A DNA stretch of 64,000 nt from NCBI GenBank assembly GCA_013995675.1, contig VWRR01000004.1, positions 186,001 through 250,000 of the forward strand. The letters are read 5' to 3'. A program made the translations under genes and the position numbers. How positions within the stretch are numbered: position 1 is the first letter of the stretch; every line of letters begins with the position of its first letter. The notes beneath the pieces are model-generated. The model had not been told where the DNA came from, made no database searches, and saw nothing but the letters and a program-made list of their open reading frames with translations. This document shows positions 42,081 through 50,986 of the stretch, piece by piece. The stretch comes from Cyanidiococcus yangmingshanensis. Its lineage: Eukaryota > Rhodophyta > Bangiophyceae > Cyanidiales > Cyanidiaceae.

Positions 42081-42272
42081 GCCAGTCATCTTTCGCCCTC
42101 AGTATTCGCAAAAACGAATAGACTTACCACAATGTCGAATGTGTCAGTTTCGTGTGTGCATCAGCATGAACAACCTGCCAGTCATCTTTCGCCCTCAGTA
42201 TTCGCAAAAACGAATAGACTTACCACAATGTCGAATGTATCAGTTTCGTGTGTGCATCAGCATGAACAACCC
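42081..42272. repeat. Two tandem copies of a 96-bp repeat
   Basis: Starting at gccagtcatctttcgccctc, a 96-base unit occurs at 42081-42176 and again at 42177-42272 with a single clear mismatch (gtgtcag versus gtatcag). The motif caacccaagg flanks the pair on both sides. 96 is a multiple of three, so a frame passes through both copies, but no protein family is evident. It lies just 3' of the RidA-type gene. Near-identity suggests a recent duplication. Confidence 0.9.
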
Positions 42273-42299
42273 AAGGTCGTCCGGCAGGTTCTCAGTTGT

Positions 42300-43322
42300 T
42301 TAGGCTTCGCCACAGCAAGCGATGCATTCGATCTCCACCTTGGCGCCTTTGGGAAGAGTTTTCACAGCGAACGTGCTCCTCGCCGGTAGACGATCCGCCG
42401 TGCATCCGCCCTCGCGGAGCCATGCTTCGTAGATACGGTTGACAGTGGCGAAATCGTCCATATCATCGAGCAGAATCATTACCTTCATGACATTTGGAAC
42501 ATTGCTGCCAGCTGCGTTGAGAATCGCTTTCATGTTGGAGAGCGCTTGTATGGTCTGGCTTTCGATGTCGGGTCCGACTAGGTCGTTATGCGGTGGCGGA
42601 CGCAGACCGATGCAGCCACTCACATAGACGGTTGCGCTACTCGGTAACTTGACTGCTTGCACATACGGCCCAACTGCCTGCGCAGCCTGCATGGTCGTGA
42701 CGGTTTGCGGCACGCGCCAGCCAGCCACTTGTTGTTGTTGTTGTCGTCGTCGTCGTTGACCAGCCACGGCCTCGATAAGCACATCTCGCCCTGGAGCGAG
42801 CGGTCGGACCTCTAACCAAGTCACAGTAGGCGCCTGGTCATGATCGTTTGACCACTGCTCGTAGACCCTTTGAATAGGACCCTGGTCTTGTCCTGGCGCA
42901 ACAAAAACCCGTACGGAAGCTATTTCGTAGTCCTCGTAGGAGCTCAGCCACGAGTCAAGCTGGTGCAGGCAACTGCGGAGCTGCTCAGCACCGTCCAAGT
43001 GATCTCTATCCGCAACCAAGACCGGCAAGAAGATCGTACTACTGAACGCCCTGAGCGAAGGAGTTGACTCCGAACGAATCGTCTGTCTCAGTGAGCATAA
43101 ATTGCGAGGTCCGTGTCCGAGTCGGTCGGTTCGTGTCGCGGTTCGTCTCCAGCACCGAATCGAACCGACCGCTGCCTCGACCAAGCTGCCTCGTTGCCAG
43201 GAAAACTGCGGTACACAGAACAAACCAGAGCGGCGTGGACTTGATCTTATCACGTCCACGCCAGAGCACTGCCTTGAGTATGCACAAAGATCAAGAGCAA
43301 ACGCGAGCTTGCTTCGTGCCAT
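42300..43322 (-). CDS. Tandem RidA/YjgF-domain protein
   Basis: From the ATG at 43322 (MARSKLAFALDLCAYSRQCS) the protein is 340 residues: an Arg/Ser-rich presequence-like N-terminus of ~95 residues and two RidA folds. The first (ADRDHLDGAEQLRSCLHQLD, IASVRVFVAP, VTWLEVRPLAPGRDVLIEAV) is divergent. The second is canonical: GPYVQAVKLPSSATVYVSGC, IGLRPPPHNDLVG, QTIQALSNMKAILNAAGSNV, and LPARSTFAVKTLPKGAKVEI, keeping the Arg that binds the imine intermediate in RidA deaminases. A Q/R repeat from a (TTG)n(TCG)n tract separates them. Two such domains also form the C-terminal half of eukaryotic Dph6; here the ATP-pyrophosphatase half is missing. Confidence 0.82.
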   Translation of the reverse strand: MARSKLAFALDLCAYSRQCSGVDVIRSSPRRSGLFCVPQFSWQRGSLVEAAVGSIRCWRRTATRTDRLGHGPRNLCSLRQTIRSESTPSLRAFSSTIFLPVLVADRDHLDGAEQLRSCLHQLDSWLSSYEDYEIASVRVFVAPGQDQGPIQRVYEQWSNDHDQAPTVTWLEVRPLAPGRDVLIEAVAGQRRRRQQQQQVAGWRVPQTVTTMQAAQAVGPYVQAVKLPSSATVYVSGCIGLRPPPHNDLVGPDIESQTIQALSNMKAILNAAGSNVPNVMKVMILLDDMDDFATVNRIYEAWLREGGCTADRLPARSTFAVKTLPKGAKVEIECIACCGEA

Positions 43323-43411
43323 CCCTGTTCTAGCGGGAGCGCTCTCGGACCTCACCCTGCCGAGGGAGATTGCGGAATCCTCCGAGTGCAGTCTCTCCGA
43401 CCGCTTGGCGT
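43323..43411. promoter_or_regulatory. Short divergent promoter region (89 bp)
   Basis: The RidA-type gene (start 43322, minus) and the glycosyltransferase (start 43412, plus) diverge from this short stretch, so both promoters or 5' UTRs must overlap each other or the neighbouring coding sequence. No specific element was identified. Confidence 0.4.
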
Positions 43412-44362
43412 ATGAGGACAAGTGTGCAGCTGGGTCATTCCCTGTCACCCGTGACGTTATCACAGACAAGTTCGCCCTTGCATCTCTCTGTCATTATACC
43501 CGTGCTCAATGAAGCGGATAAGATCAGCGACGTAATTCAACGTGTTTACGAACGAGCCTCGGGCGCTCAGTCGGAGGTCAAGGTCAAAACGCTGGCGCTC
43601 GATCGCTCATTGTCACTCTTCGAAGTCATCGTTGTAGACGGTGGTTCCATGGATGCGACCTGTGCCAGCGCTCGCAAGCAGGCCCGCGGTCGCGCTGGAC
43701 AAACCCTTCGAGTTGTGCAACTGCCTTCGGAGCAACGGGTGTGTCGCGCAAACCAACTGAACTGGGGTGCGCAACTCGCGCGCGGAGACGTATTGCTCTT
43801 TCTGCACGCTGACACCACACCTCCAAACGCTTATCCTGATATTATCGCTCGCGTCCTATGTCTAGAGCGGTGTCAAGACCTCAGGCGCGACCCAGGACTC
43901 CAGTGTATCCCAGCGGTCGGAGCGTTCTCGCTTCAGTTTGCTGAGCGTTCGTGGAAGCTCCGGCTTGTGGCATGGGGTGCGAACATGCGCTCGCGGTTGC
44001 TACATATGCCCTATGGAGATCAGGGCATGTTCCTTCGAAGAGATGTATTTGATGCATTGGGGGGGTTTCCTCCGGATTGGCCACTTCTCGAGGATGTTTC
44101 CCTTGTGCGTCGAGCGCATCAGCGTTTCGGCTGGCCCGGTGCTGTCTCATTGGCACCCGAAGCAGCCCAGACGAGTGCTCGCCGATACCAACAAATGGGC
44201 GTGCTTAGAACTGTGCTCTTGAATCAGTGTATTTTGCTCGGACACGCCTTGGGCATATCAGTGGAAACGCTCGCGCGTTGGTATCGCTCACTCTGCGGTA
44301 GGGTGTCGACTCCGACGCAAAGGTGGATACGTCCAAAGACCGCGCACCTCCCCAGTTGCTAA
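43412..44362 (+). CDS. Family 2 glycosyltransferase of the bacterial TIGR04283 type
   Basis: ATG at 43412 gives about 316 residues. GT-A marks: LSVIIPVLNEADKISDVIQR, FEVIVVDGGSMDATCASARK, RANQLNWGAQLARGDVLLFL with HAD as the DxD-type site (LFLHADTTPP), then LRLVAWGANMRSRLLHMPYG, DQGMFLRRDVFDALGGFPPD, WPLLEDVSLVRRAHQRFGWP and TSARRYQQMGVLRTVLLNQC. The run 'N.RSR....YGDQ..F.RRD.F...GGFP..PL.ED..L.RR' and TSARR-W/Y match the TIGR04283 subgroup, common in cyanobacteria and other bacteria. The short N-terminal extension (MRTSVQLGHSLSPVTLSQTS) could be a plastid transit peptide. Acceptor sugar unknown. Likely of endosymbiont or bacterial origin. Confidence 0.85.
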   Translation: MRTSVQLGHSLSPVTLSQTSSPLHLSVIIPVLNEADKISDVIQRVYERASGAQSEVKVKTLALDRSLSLFEVIVVDGGSMDATCASARKQARGRAGQTLRVVQLPSEQRVCRANQLNWGAQLARGDVLLFLHADTTPPNAYPDIIARVLCLERCQDLRRDPGLQCIPAVGAFSLQFAERSWKLRLVAWGANMRSRLLHMPYGDQGMFLRRDVFDALGGFPPDWPLLEDVSLVRRAHQRFGWPGAVSLAPEAAQTSARRYQQMGVLRTVLLNQCILLGHALGISVETLARWYRSLCGRVSTPTQRWIRPKTAHLPSC

Positions 44363-44861
44363 TATCGAATGTCTAAACTATTCCCTTCAAACTTAATCTT
44401 CATGATTGCCGGCGCCAAAATTCGCTCAGGCGCAATGCACTCGAATTGTCTGAAGCGACCAGATAACACGCAGGAGTGCGTGCAGCATGCTAAAGAGTTC
44501 GGCAGGTGAACTGCGTTTCCATGGATACTCAAAACAATCCAGCTTTCGTCACGACTAGAGAACGGGATCAATGCGCTTGGCATGACCGCCATTGAACATT
44601 TGCCACCATAGCTCCCGAAATAGAAACGATTTTTCTCCAGAGGCCGCTTGTTGAAACAGATGTAGGAAGCCGAAGCTCGAGGTGCCCAGCACCTTCTCTT
44701 ATGCTCGCACCAGAGTCCCAATCTGGCGAGTCCTGCCCTCTTATGCTTTCCGCAATGCAGGACTTTTTATGATGTCCAGCATATTGTAGCTCTGTTTCCT
44801 GACAACTGATGGGTCGTTGCAAGACAAGAGCCCTCACGCAAGCGCCGAGCCCCCGATCGTC
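44363..44861. other. Intergenic; one minus-strand frame of doubtful value
   Basis: A minus-strand frame at 44359-44721 (with NRFYFGSYGGKCSMAVMPSA) is open but begins without ATG and has no family. Otherwise empty. Confidence 0.35.
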
Positions 44862-45008
44862 TTATCATCATGCCACCACCTCTGTTCCATGATCTCCTGT
44901 TTCCGTTCCAATCCGTGTCTAATGATCAAATCGTTTTATCATCATGCCACCACCTCTGTTCCATAATCTTCTGTTTTTGTCGCTGATGATCAACCGTCTC
45001 ATCATCAC
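44862..45008. repeat. Direct repeats of ~41 bp with 74-bp period, plus a partial third copy
   Basis: The sequence ttatcatcatgccaccacct begins at 44862 and 44936. Each copy runs about 41 bases through 'ctgttccat.atct.ctgttt' with about three mismatches. A shortened, more diverged copy (gatgatcaaccgtctcatca) starts near 44985. The repeat lies 220 bases before the CDT1 start and may be part of its promoter. Confidence 0.8.
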
Positions 45009-45228
45009 ATTCACTGAATCGGACGAAACGTAGACAGCATGGCCTGATCAACGGCCCCGATAAAGCCGCCGGCGCACCCCCGTGGCGTTACAGTGGCTCG
45101 GGCAGGCGAGGCGCATCCGATGGGGCGCGCCTCGTCTTCGTGCGCGGGAACAAAGCCCGTGATCATGTTGCTTCGCCAGACGTATACCAAGGCCATTTTT
45201 CTTGAACGACGCCGTTTAACTATCCTCA

Positions 45229-46993
45229 ATGCTTACGAACTATTTTACCAATGTGAAAAGCAAGCGAGTTCAAGCTGTTTGTCATCGTAAGCACACTGAT
45301 TCTGATCCAGGGCATACGAAAAACTGCGGCACGCCTGCTGGCGAAGCGTCTCGGAAGCAGGCTGTGTCTGGTGTGGGGTCTCCGTCCCTCGGTTTTCGGC
45401 TCGGAGGGTTTCGTGTTGGCGAGCTCGGACCAGGTGGAGGAATCGGCGCTTCCGAAAAGTGATCAAGCGACAAGATGCGTGCCGTCAACTGTTTTGGAGT
45501 TTCTTGACTCGAAACTAGAGGACGAAGCTGGCCGGGAGGCGTCGAGGACGCCTTACCGAAGAGATAGTGCTCCCTGGACGTCCGCTGATGAACCCCTTTC
45601 GTCGATCTCCGAAGAGGACTGGGCGCCACTTGTTGAAATTATGGATGGAATCGAGAGCGCTCGGCTTTTGTTGCGGGCGCGAAGAATGCGATCGACGTTC
45701 GAGCACATCCGAGCAGTGGTCCAACAGAAAAGTCGACGCGAGCTGACAAGAAAGCGTTTGGGTCAGCTGCTCGCCCTAGTACCTGAGTGTTTCTATCTGG
45801 AACACTTTGGTCCCGGTGCGGACGATTTTTGTATCGACTTGCGGGATGATGCACTTGTCGAGGGCTCTGTATCGGCACCAAGCAGCGGCTCGTCCGTTGG
45901 TTTCGGCGACGCCTACGCGATCATGCAACGTCGGTCGCTACTCCGTGAACGCCTTCAGCACCCTGAGAGACGGCCCGCATTGAAATCTGGTCAACAGACA
46001 GAGCCGATGTCCTGCTCATGCGCTGGAATCAGCGATGCGACGATGGTGTTGAACACTTCATCGACATGCTCTCCTTCACCGCAAACACGCTGCGCCCGAA
46101 AACGTTCGCTTCCCGACAATGGCGATGACTACTGTGAACATGCCATGAACTCTGAGCCTTTGGTGAAAAAGACGCGTTTGGATATTTGTCCCGCAATCGA
46201 CACGACAGAAGCAGAACGTGGAATGCGCTCGGAGCCACGACATGACAATACCTCCATTCCCACGAACGATGGCGTCAATACGTTCGTTTCGCATCCCGTG
46301 TCTTGGACAAATCCCACGCGTGCACATGCAGACCCCCAGGCATGTGCTTCACCAATGTCGCGGATCACGTCCGAAGAGTCGCCTTCGAAATCCTCATGGG
46401 CGCTTTCGAGCGTGCAGCTAGGCCATACCCGGGTGCACGCTCGAAAGCCAACTGCATCTTCTATCGCTGATAGTGGCTGCTCGGGCTCTTTTGATGATTT
46501 CCTGCCAACTGAGCTCATCGAGAGAATTCGTGAGCGAGCTTCCGAGCGCGACTATTTGGAGTCCTGTCGCCCTTTCGACGAAGCGTGTCTCAACTTTCGA
46601 CGTCTCGTTCACACCGCTGATCTCGTCTACAGTTTCTTTCAATCGACATCAGCGCTGGGCCGACCTCGTCGTTGCGCTGAGCTGGATCACTTGGTCGCAT
46701 TTGTGTGTCAGCATCACGAAAGTGCCCCTTTGAGTCACTCAGAGGCCGTGCTGCAGCTCCAGCGACTCGCGGCTCACAGCCAGAACTGGTGCAGCATCGA
46801 ACGAGGCCGCACCAGCGGTAGAGTGCTCTTCCGCATCAGCCCCGATCGCGAGTCTTTTCGCTGCACGAGACAGCACTTGGAGTCGCTGCTCGTCCAAGCC
46901 CGCAAACAGGCTGCCCTGAATAATAACCCCTATGAACTGGATTCAAACTCGCTGTCACTTCACAAACGAGCCCCAGTGACTCGGACGCCGTAG
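45229..46993 (+). CDS. CDT1: CDT1, DNA replication licensing factor
   Basis: The long frame carries no ATG before the conserved domain. The preceding frame has an ATG at 45229 giving MLTNYFTNVKSKRVQAVC, which resembles the Cdt1 PIP degron (TD-F/Y-F/Y with a basic residue at +4; here TNYF then Lys at +4). One +1 step between about 45265 and 45460 joins the two. The middle domain matches the Cdt1 winged-helix/geminin-binding region: VEIMDGIESARLLLRARRMR, STFEHIRAVVQQKSRRELTR and LGQLLALVPECFYLEHFGP. The linker is long and Ser-rich with a basic NLS-like stretch (RKRSLPDNG). The C-terminal part (LPTELIERIRERASERDYLE, VAFVCQHHESAPLSHSEA) fits the MCM-binding end. Cdt1 loads MCM2-7 at origins and is destroyed in S phase. 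Confidence 0.72.
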
Positions 46994-47358
46994 AAACACT
47001 GTCTGGGTGGGCTCGTCACCCAGAACGAGGTCGCCTGGACCACCCCGCCTCCGGGACCCAAACCCTAAACCATGTGAATGAAACCTGCTCCTCTATCCTT
47101 CATGCGTGACTGAGGAGCTCTTAAAGTAGGTTGTAGCTGCCAGGCCTGAAAGCGTTCTCTTGCGACGACGCTCGCAACTCATGCCATGGCTTAGCATTCT
47201 CGGATCGCGTTCGCGTCAAGGGACATTGTAGTGACTCGCTGCCTTCGACAACGACGATTCGTCCCATCGAGAGTGGCCTTTCGTGTCGAAACAAGTCAAG
47301 TGGACAATACTTTTGAACGAACGCAATCGTGCGTGAGTGCACATAGAGTTGTAGCGGC
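46994..47358. other. Intergenic, nothing recognised
   Basis: Between CDT1 and RRP1 on the same strand. An upstream extension of RRP1 into this stretch could not be shown. Confidence 0.45.
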
Positions 47359-48379
47359 ATGTTCGCGGAAGGACGACCATCAGCTGCACTGGCACAAGCC
47401 TGGCCTCCTCTGATGAGCAGGTGCGTTGCCGAGCGCTCCGTAAAGTCGAGCGACTCCTGCGACGTCGAAAGCCCAGCACCGCTGACAGAGCAGGCCATGC
47501 GACGACTCTGGAGAGCGCTTTATTACTTGCTCTGGTTTGCAGATAGTCCGCCTTTGATTGATCGAACGATCGAGCGGCTCTGTTCTTGGATGCGGGTATC
47601 GGTCGACACCTGGCTTTACTTTCAGGTCTTGTGGGAGACGGTCTGTCGATACTGGTTGGAGATCGATCACTTGCGCCTCGATAAGTATTATGCGCTGTTG
47701 AACAGGGCACTCGGCATGGCCTGTTCAAGTCTGTGGTGACCGAGTCGAGGAGTGGCGCCACTTGGCGCGGATCATCGAACAGGTAGTGCTCGGACCTGTA
47801 GCCGGCACGTCTACAACACAGACGCTGAACGACTCGCCCAACGCTCTTGGCGTGGCCCTCCACCTGTGTGACAAGTGGCTTGATACCGTGCTCCTGCAGA
47901 CGCCAGGTGGGCCTCGAACGCTCACCTTTATGAGTAACTCGGATCGACCCGCTGATCTGGTTATGGAGCCGTTTTTGCGCCTATACGTAGCAGAGAGCGA
48001 GCGTGCGAGTGTGCTTCAGCTCCGGAATCGCAAACTGTTGATGCAGCGAGCCTTTGATCGAATATGGCAACCGCTTGTACGTCCGCCGCCGTCGCCTCCC
48101 TTATCCACTGGTGAGCACTCAAAACATCCAGTTTACTTGACGGACACTGAACATCGTCAACAACTCGCGACGCGTCTCTTCAAACGCGCGGCTGGTGCGT
48201 CTGTTCCGCCTCTGGGACGCAAGTTGGCATACGCCTGTGTGCGCTGGTTACATAGGGAAGCAGATTCGCCAATGTCCGACAAAAATATCATCGGGCGGGT
48301 CATGAATACGAGGCAACGTCGAAGACGACGACGAGGGCGAGGACGACAAAGACGAGGACGACACCATCTGCGGTCCTGA
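47359..48379 (+). CDS. RRP1: RRP1 (Nop52), ribosomal RNA processing protein 1
   Basis: The conserved core reads AMRRLWRALYYLLWFADSPP, then LIDRTIERLCSWM, TWLYFQVLWETVCRYWLEID and HLRLDKYYALLNRALGMACS, matching the RRP1/Nop52 pattern 'LWkgLfY..W.sDkp..q..La..i' and 'nrEW.giDrlRLDKFY.L.R.vl'. The frame then meets TGA at 47737. One extra base in TGGTGACC explains this, and the protein continues DRVEEWRHLARIIEQVVLGP, ALGVALHLCDKWLD. The C-terminus is a short Arg-rich tail (TRQRRRRRRGRGRQRRGR) suited to the nucleolus. The protein, about 340 aa, is shorter than animal RRP1. The product acts in 27S/ITS1 pre-rRNA processing for the 60S subunit. The TGG-TGA-C context superficially resembles the bacterial RF2 +1 site, but the window-wide pattern favours a base-call error. 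Confidence 0.82.
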
Positions 48380-48439
48380 GACCTGTATGCCTGAGACAGA
48401 GAGGACATCACCAGCGACTCGCTACATCTCTGCCGCCGT

Positions 48440-49624
48440 CTAGGATCCTTTGGGGGGCTCCTTCTTCTCCGCAGTTTCCGGTCGCTGCTTCTCTGTCTCG
48501 CCAGGTTGGGCACGTGCTTCCCGTTGTGGCCCGTGCGTCGTCGATGCCTCCTGTTTCGAGAGTTCAATAGCAAGGCGCAGTTCTTCATCCAATTCGTCGG
48601 CATTGTCGCCCATCTCAGTGTCCATGGTTGCCCCGGTAGAGGACAATGGTCGGCTGCTGCTACCATCGGTGTTTGGCATATTCGCGATCTCGAGCGGTGG
48701 CTCACCCATGGGTGTATCGGTAACAGTAGCGCCGCGGTCCGGAGATGATGTGGTTGCTGTATTGTTGCCACCTGCTGCTGCTGCTGCCGCTTGCCGGTTA
48801 CGTTCCTCTTCCAGCGACATTTGCAGCGCGAGAGCGAGCTCGGGATCTGCGTTGGGATCAAAAGGAAAAGCACCCATTCCACTTGAACCAACAGGAGCTG
48901 ATGTTGTGCCAGTACCGCCGAGGGAACCATCAACCATGGTAGAACCTGTCATGAGCGCATGTTCGCCTTGGATGAGTGGTGTAGACATGAGCGCCTCTGC
49001 CAATAACGCAGTCCCAGGTGGAACAATCACCAAGTGCGCATTGTCATTAACGTTCACACTAGCTATAAATGCCTTCATTTTCTCTTCGTTTTCAGACCAT
49101 TCACTCCCAAAGAGCACCACATCCACGGCAACGTTGTTCTTTTTCAGGGCGCGGCCCAGTTGTACGAGCTCTTCAGCGGTGGCGGCCACCGGGCTTGCGA
49201 CAAAACAAATGATCCGTTGCCGCTGGTTCTTGTTTTGACGATGTTTCAGTGCAAGCTGAGCTTTCTGAAGACCACCAACGAGGTCTGCTTCGCCCTCTAC
49301 GGTCGTTTGGTGCATCGCAGTCAGCACCCGACCGGGATCGCGGGTCTGGGTGATCAACACTCGACATACAGCACCAGTGCCCAGCCATCGAGGTCTCCCG
49401 TCATCCGAGCTGGTTGAACTTCGAGCACCGACCCACAGAGCGCCACTACTCGGTGTCCCTGCTAGCGTGAGCAGACCAACCGCGTTTTCTGGGTTCTCGT
49501 CGAGCTTGACGTTGCAGAGCAGGTTCACGGCATCAAGCTGGGCGTCCATTCGACTAGGGGCAACGTCGCCGTTCCGCATCCATTCAGAGTTATCAATACA
49601 GATCATAGTGGCTTCGAGAACCAT
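48440..49624 (-). CDS. RPN10: 26S proteasome ubiquitin receptor RPN10 (PSMD4)
   Basis: Start at 49624 gives MVLEATMICIDNSEWMRNGD, the invariant RPN10 opening (the next residues, VAPSRMDAQLDAVNLLC, continue the vWA domain). Further marks: ENAVGLLTLAG, VLTAMHQTTVEGEADLVGGL, KAQLALKHRQNKNQRQRIIC, EELVQLGRALKKNNVAVDVV and HLVIVPPGTALLAEALMSTP. Two ubiquitin-interacting motifs follow: DPELALALQMSLEEERNRQ and LDEELRLAIELSKQE. Between them lies a poly-Ala run from a GCT/GCA repeat. A Gly/Ser/Trp-rich insertion (GARSSTSSDDGRPRWLGTGA) interrupts the vWA loop before VLITQT. The protein (394 aa) links the proteasome lid and base and binds ubiquitin chains. Confidence 0.95.
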   Translation of the reverse strand: MVLEATMICIDNSEWMRNGDVAPSRMDAQLDAVNLLCNVKLDENPENAVGLLTLAGTPSSGALWVGARSSTSSDDGRPRWLGTGAVCRVLITQTRDPGRVLTAMHQTTVEGEADLVGGLQKAQLALKHRQNKNQRQRIICFVASPVAATAEELVQLGRALKKNNVAVDVVLFGSEWSENEEKMKAFIASVNVNDNAHLVIVPPGTALLAEALMSTPLIQGEHALMTGSTMVDGSLGGTGTTSAPVGSSGMGAFPFDPNADPELALALQMSLEEERNRQAAAAAAGGNNTATTSSPDRGATVTDTPMGEPPLEIANMPNTDGSSSRPLSSTGATMDTEMGDNADELDEELRLAIELSKQEASTTHGPQREARAQPGETEKQRPETAEKKEPPKGS

Positions 49625-49887
49625 CTTGGCTGGATAGAGACCGCTGAAACGAGAACGCAGCTGCTCGAACGTCGAATGAGTCACCGGTCTGTGATGAACA
49701 AAGCGTCATCGTTGGCAGACTCGGTTTTGAATGCATCCACGAAGACGTTTGCGCTGCGACTCACTCGGGTTTTTTGTGAACGAACTATTTCCAGAGGATC
49801 GGTTTAAGTAGCATCGACTTCACTCTGGATCTTTAGTAGAGATCTCTCCTGGCACTGCGCTTTTTTGTTTCGGTGCTTCTGGTGCGA

Positions 49888-50511
49888 ATGGAGACTGGGC
49901 GTGAAACCAGTGCTCGCACGCTGGCTGAGCAGGCGGCAAGACGTCGTGAGCGCATCTTGGCGAATCGAAGAAGGCGAATGGCCGTAGCAAGTGGCTATAC
50001 GGCCGAGGAGGTAGCAGAAGCGGCACGGCAAGACCGAGTGACAGTTACTCGTCCGCTGCAGGCCAGTAAGGCGGGGAGCAATGGCGGCCAGCTCGCAAGT
50101 GCAGAATCAGCGTCTGTAGCACGAGACCTGGCTTCAAAAAGACAGCTTTATTTGTTTCATGGAGCTGAACGTTGGCGGTTGTTATCCTGGGAAATTGTTC
50201 TGGTGCTTGCGGCTGCCCTCTGCGGATTTGGAACGTGGACTCAGGTTCGCAGCCCGAACACCAGTTTGCTACCCGCAGTGCCAAGACTATCTGCACCACT
50301 CGTGTTCATGACACTTGAACTTGCTGGGTTTGGCAGTGCTCTCATGCAGCGCTGGCTAGAAAACCGTCCCTGGCGGATGATATCGGAATGCTGGTGGCTC
50401 CTCACTCGCTTGCGTCGCTGGTCCGTTGATGCAGCTCTTTTCTTCTTTCTCTACTTTGCGAGCTATATGATGCTCATGACCATGGAAACCTGTCTCGTGC
50501 GCATAGACTAG
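49888..50511 (+). CDS. GET2/CAML-like receptor subunit for tail-anchored proteins
   Basis: From ATG 49888 (METGRETSARTLAEQAARRR) the protein is 207 residues. The N-terminal cytosolic helix has the basic RRRERILANRRRRMAVASG motif, which in GET2, CAML and plant GET2 binds the ATPase GET3/TRC40. After a polar linker come three membrane helices: LLSWEIVLVLAAALCGFGTW, LSAPLVFMTLELAGFGSALM and AALFFFLYFASYMMLMTM, with a short C-terminus. Topology and length agree with GET2/CAML proteins, which diverge strongly outside the motif. The ER membrane is the expected location. Identification rests on the motif and layout. Confidence 0.62.
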   Translation: METGRETSARTLAEQAARRRERILANRRRRMAVASGYTAEEVAEAARQDRVTVTRPLQASKAGSNGGQLASAESASVARDLASKRQLYLFHGAERWRLLSWEIVLVLAAALCGFGTWTQVRSPNTSLLPAVPRLSAPLVFMTLELAGFGSALMQRWLENRPWRMISECWWLLTRLRRWSVDAALFFFLYFASYMMLMTMETCLVRID

Positions 50512-50986
50512 AAGCAAGAACATGACCGCAGTCATCACGATCTGCGTGAGGAGAGGTCACTCAAGCTCGTGTGCGTTGCCAGTTTGCAGGCTAGCGAGAC
50601 AGTCGCTGTCAGCGCAGTATTCCATAAGGTTGCTCCCGACATCACAGAAAGAGATTTCCACGAGGATGACGACCGGAGTCCTGGCTCGGATTGCGATCAC
50701 CATCTTTGCTGTCATTCATATATGCTGGTCCGATACGAGCATGTACAGACGCCATCTAGTCTACAATCGGAACGGGAACGGGAAGAAATACCACTCGATG
50801 GCCTCTCGCACTGCCTTCAATGCAAACCCAACCTAGACGAATACCGATAGAATAATGAAACAGAGTCCAAACATGTGCACGAGCCGCGTGACCCAGTGAG
50901 AACAGCGTCGTTGGGCCAGTGATGGCTTGCGCTGCTGCCGCACTCGAAAGTGCGTCTATCCAGTCCTCTTGGAATAGAGTTGGCGT
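50512..50986. other. Convergent intergenic region, nothing recognised
   Basis: Short frames on both strands without recognisable content. Confidence 0.45.

Noticed and set aside
44359-44721. 120-codon minus-strand frame next to the glycosyltransferase
   Set aside because: No ATG near its start, no family, and no believable join upstream; kept only as a note in the intergenic entry.
47728-47745. RF2-like programmed +1 frameshift site (TGG TGA C) in RRP1
   Set aside because: Other frame changes in the window have no stop or slippery codon at the switch (for example eIF3d near 7085) but do have a G/C run, so a common base-call cause fits better.
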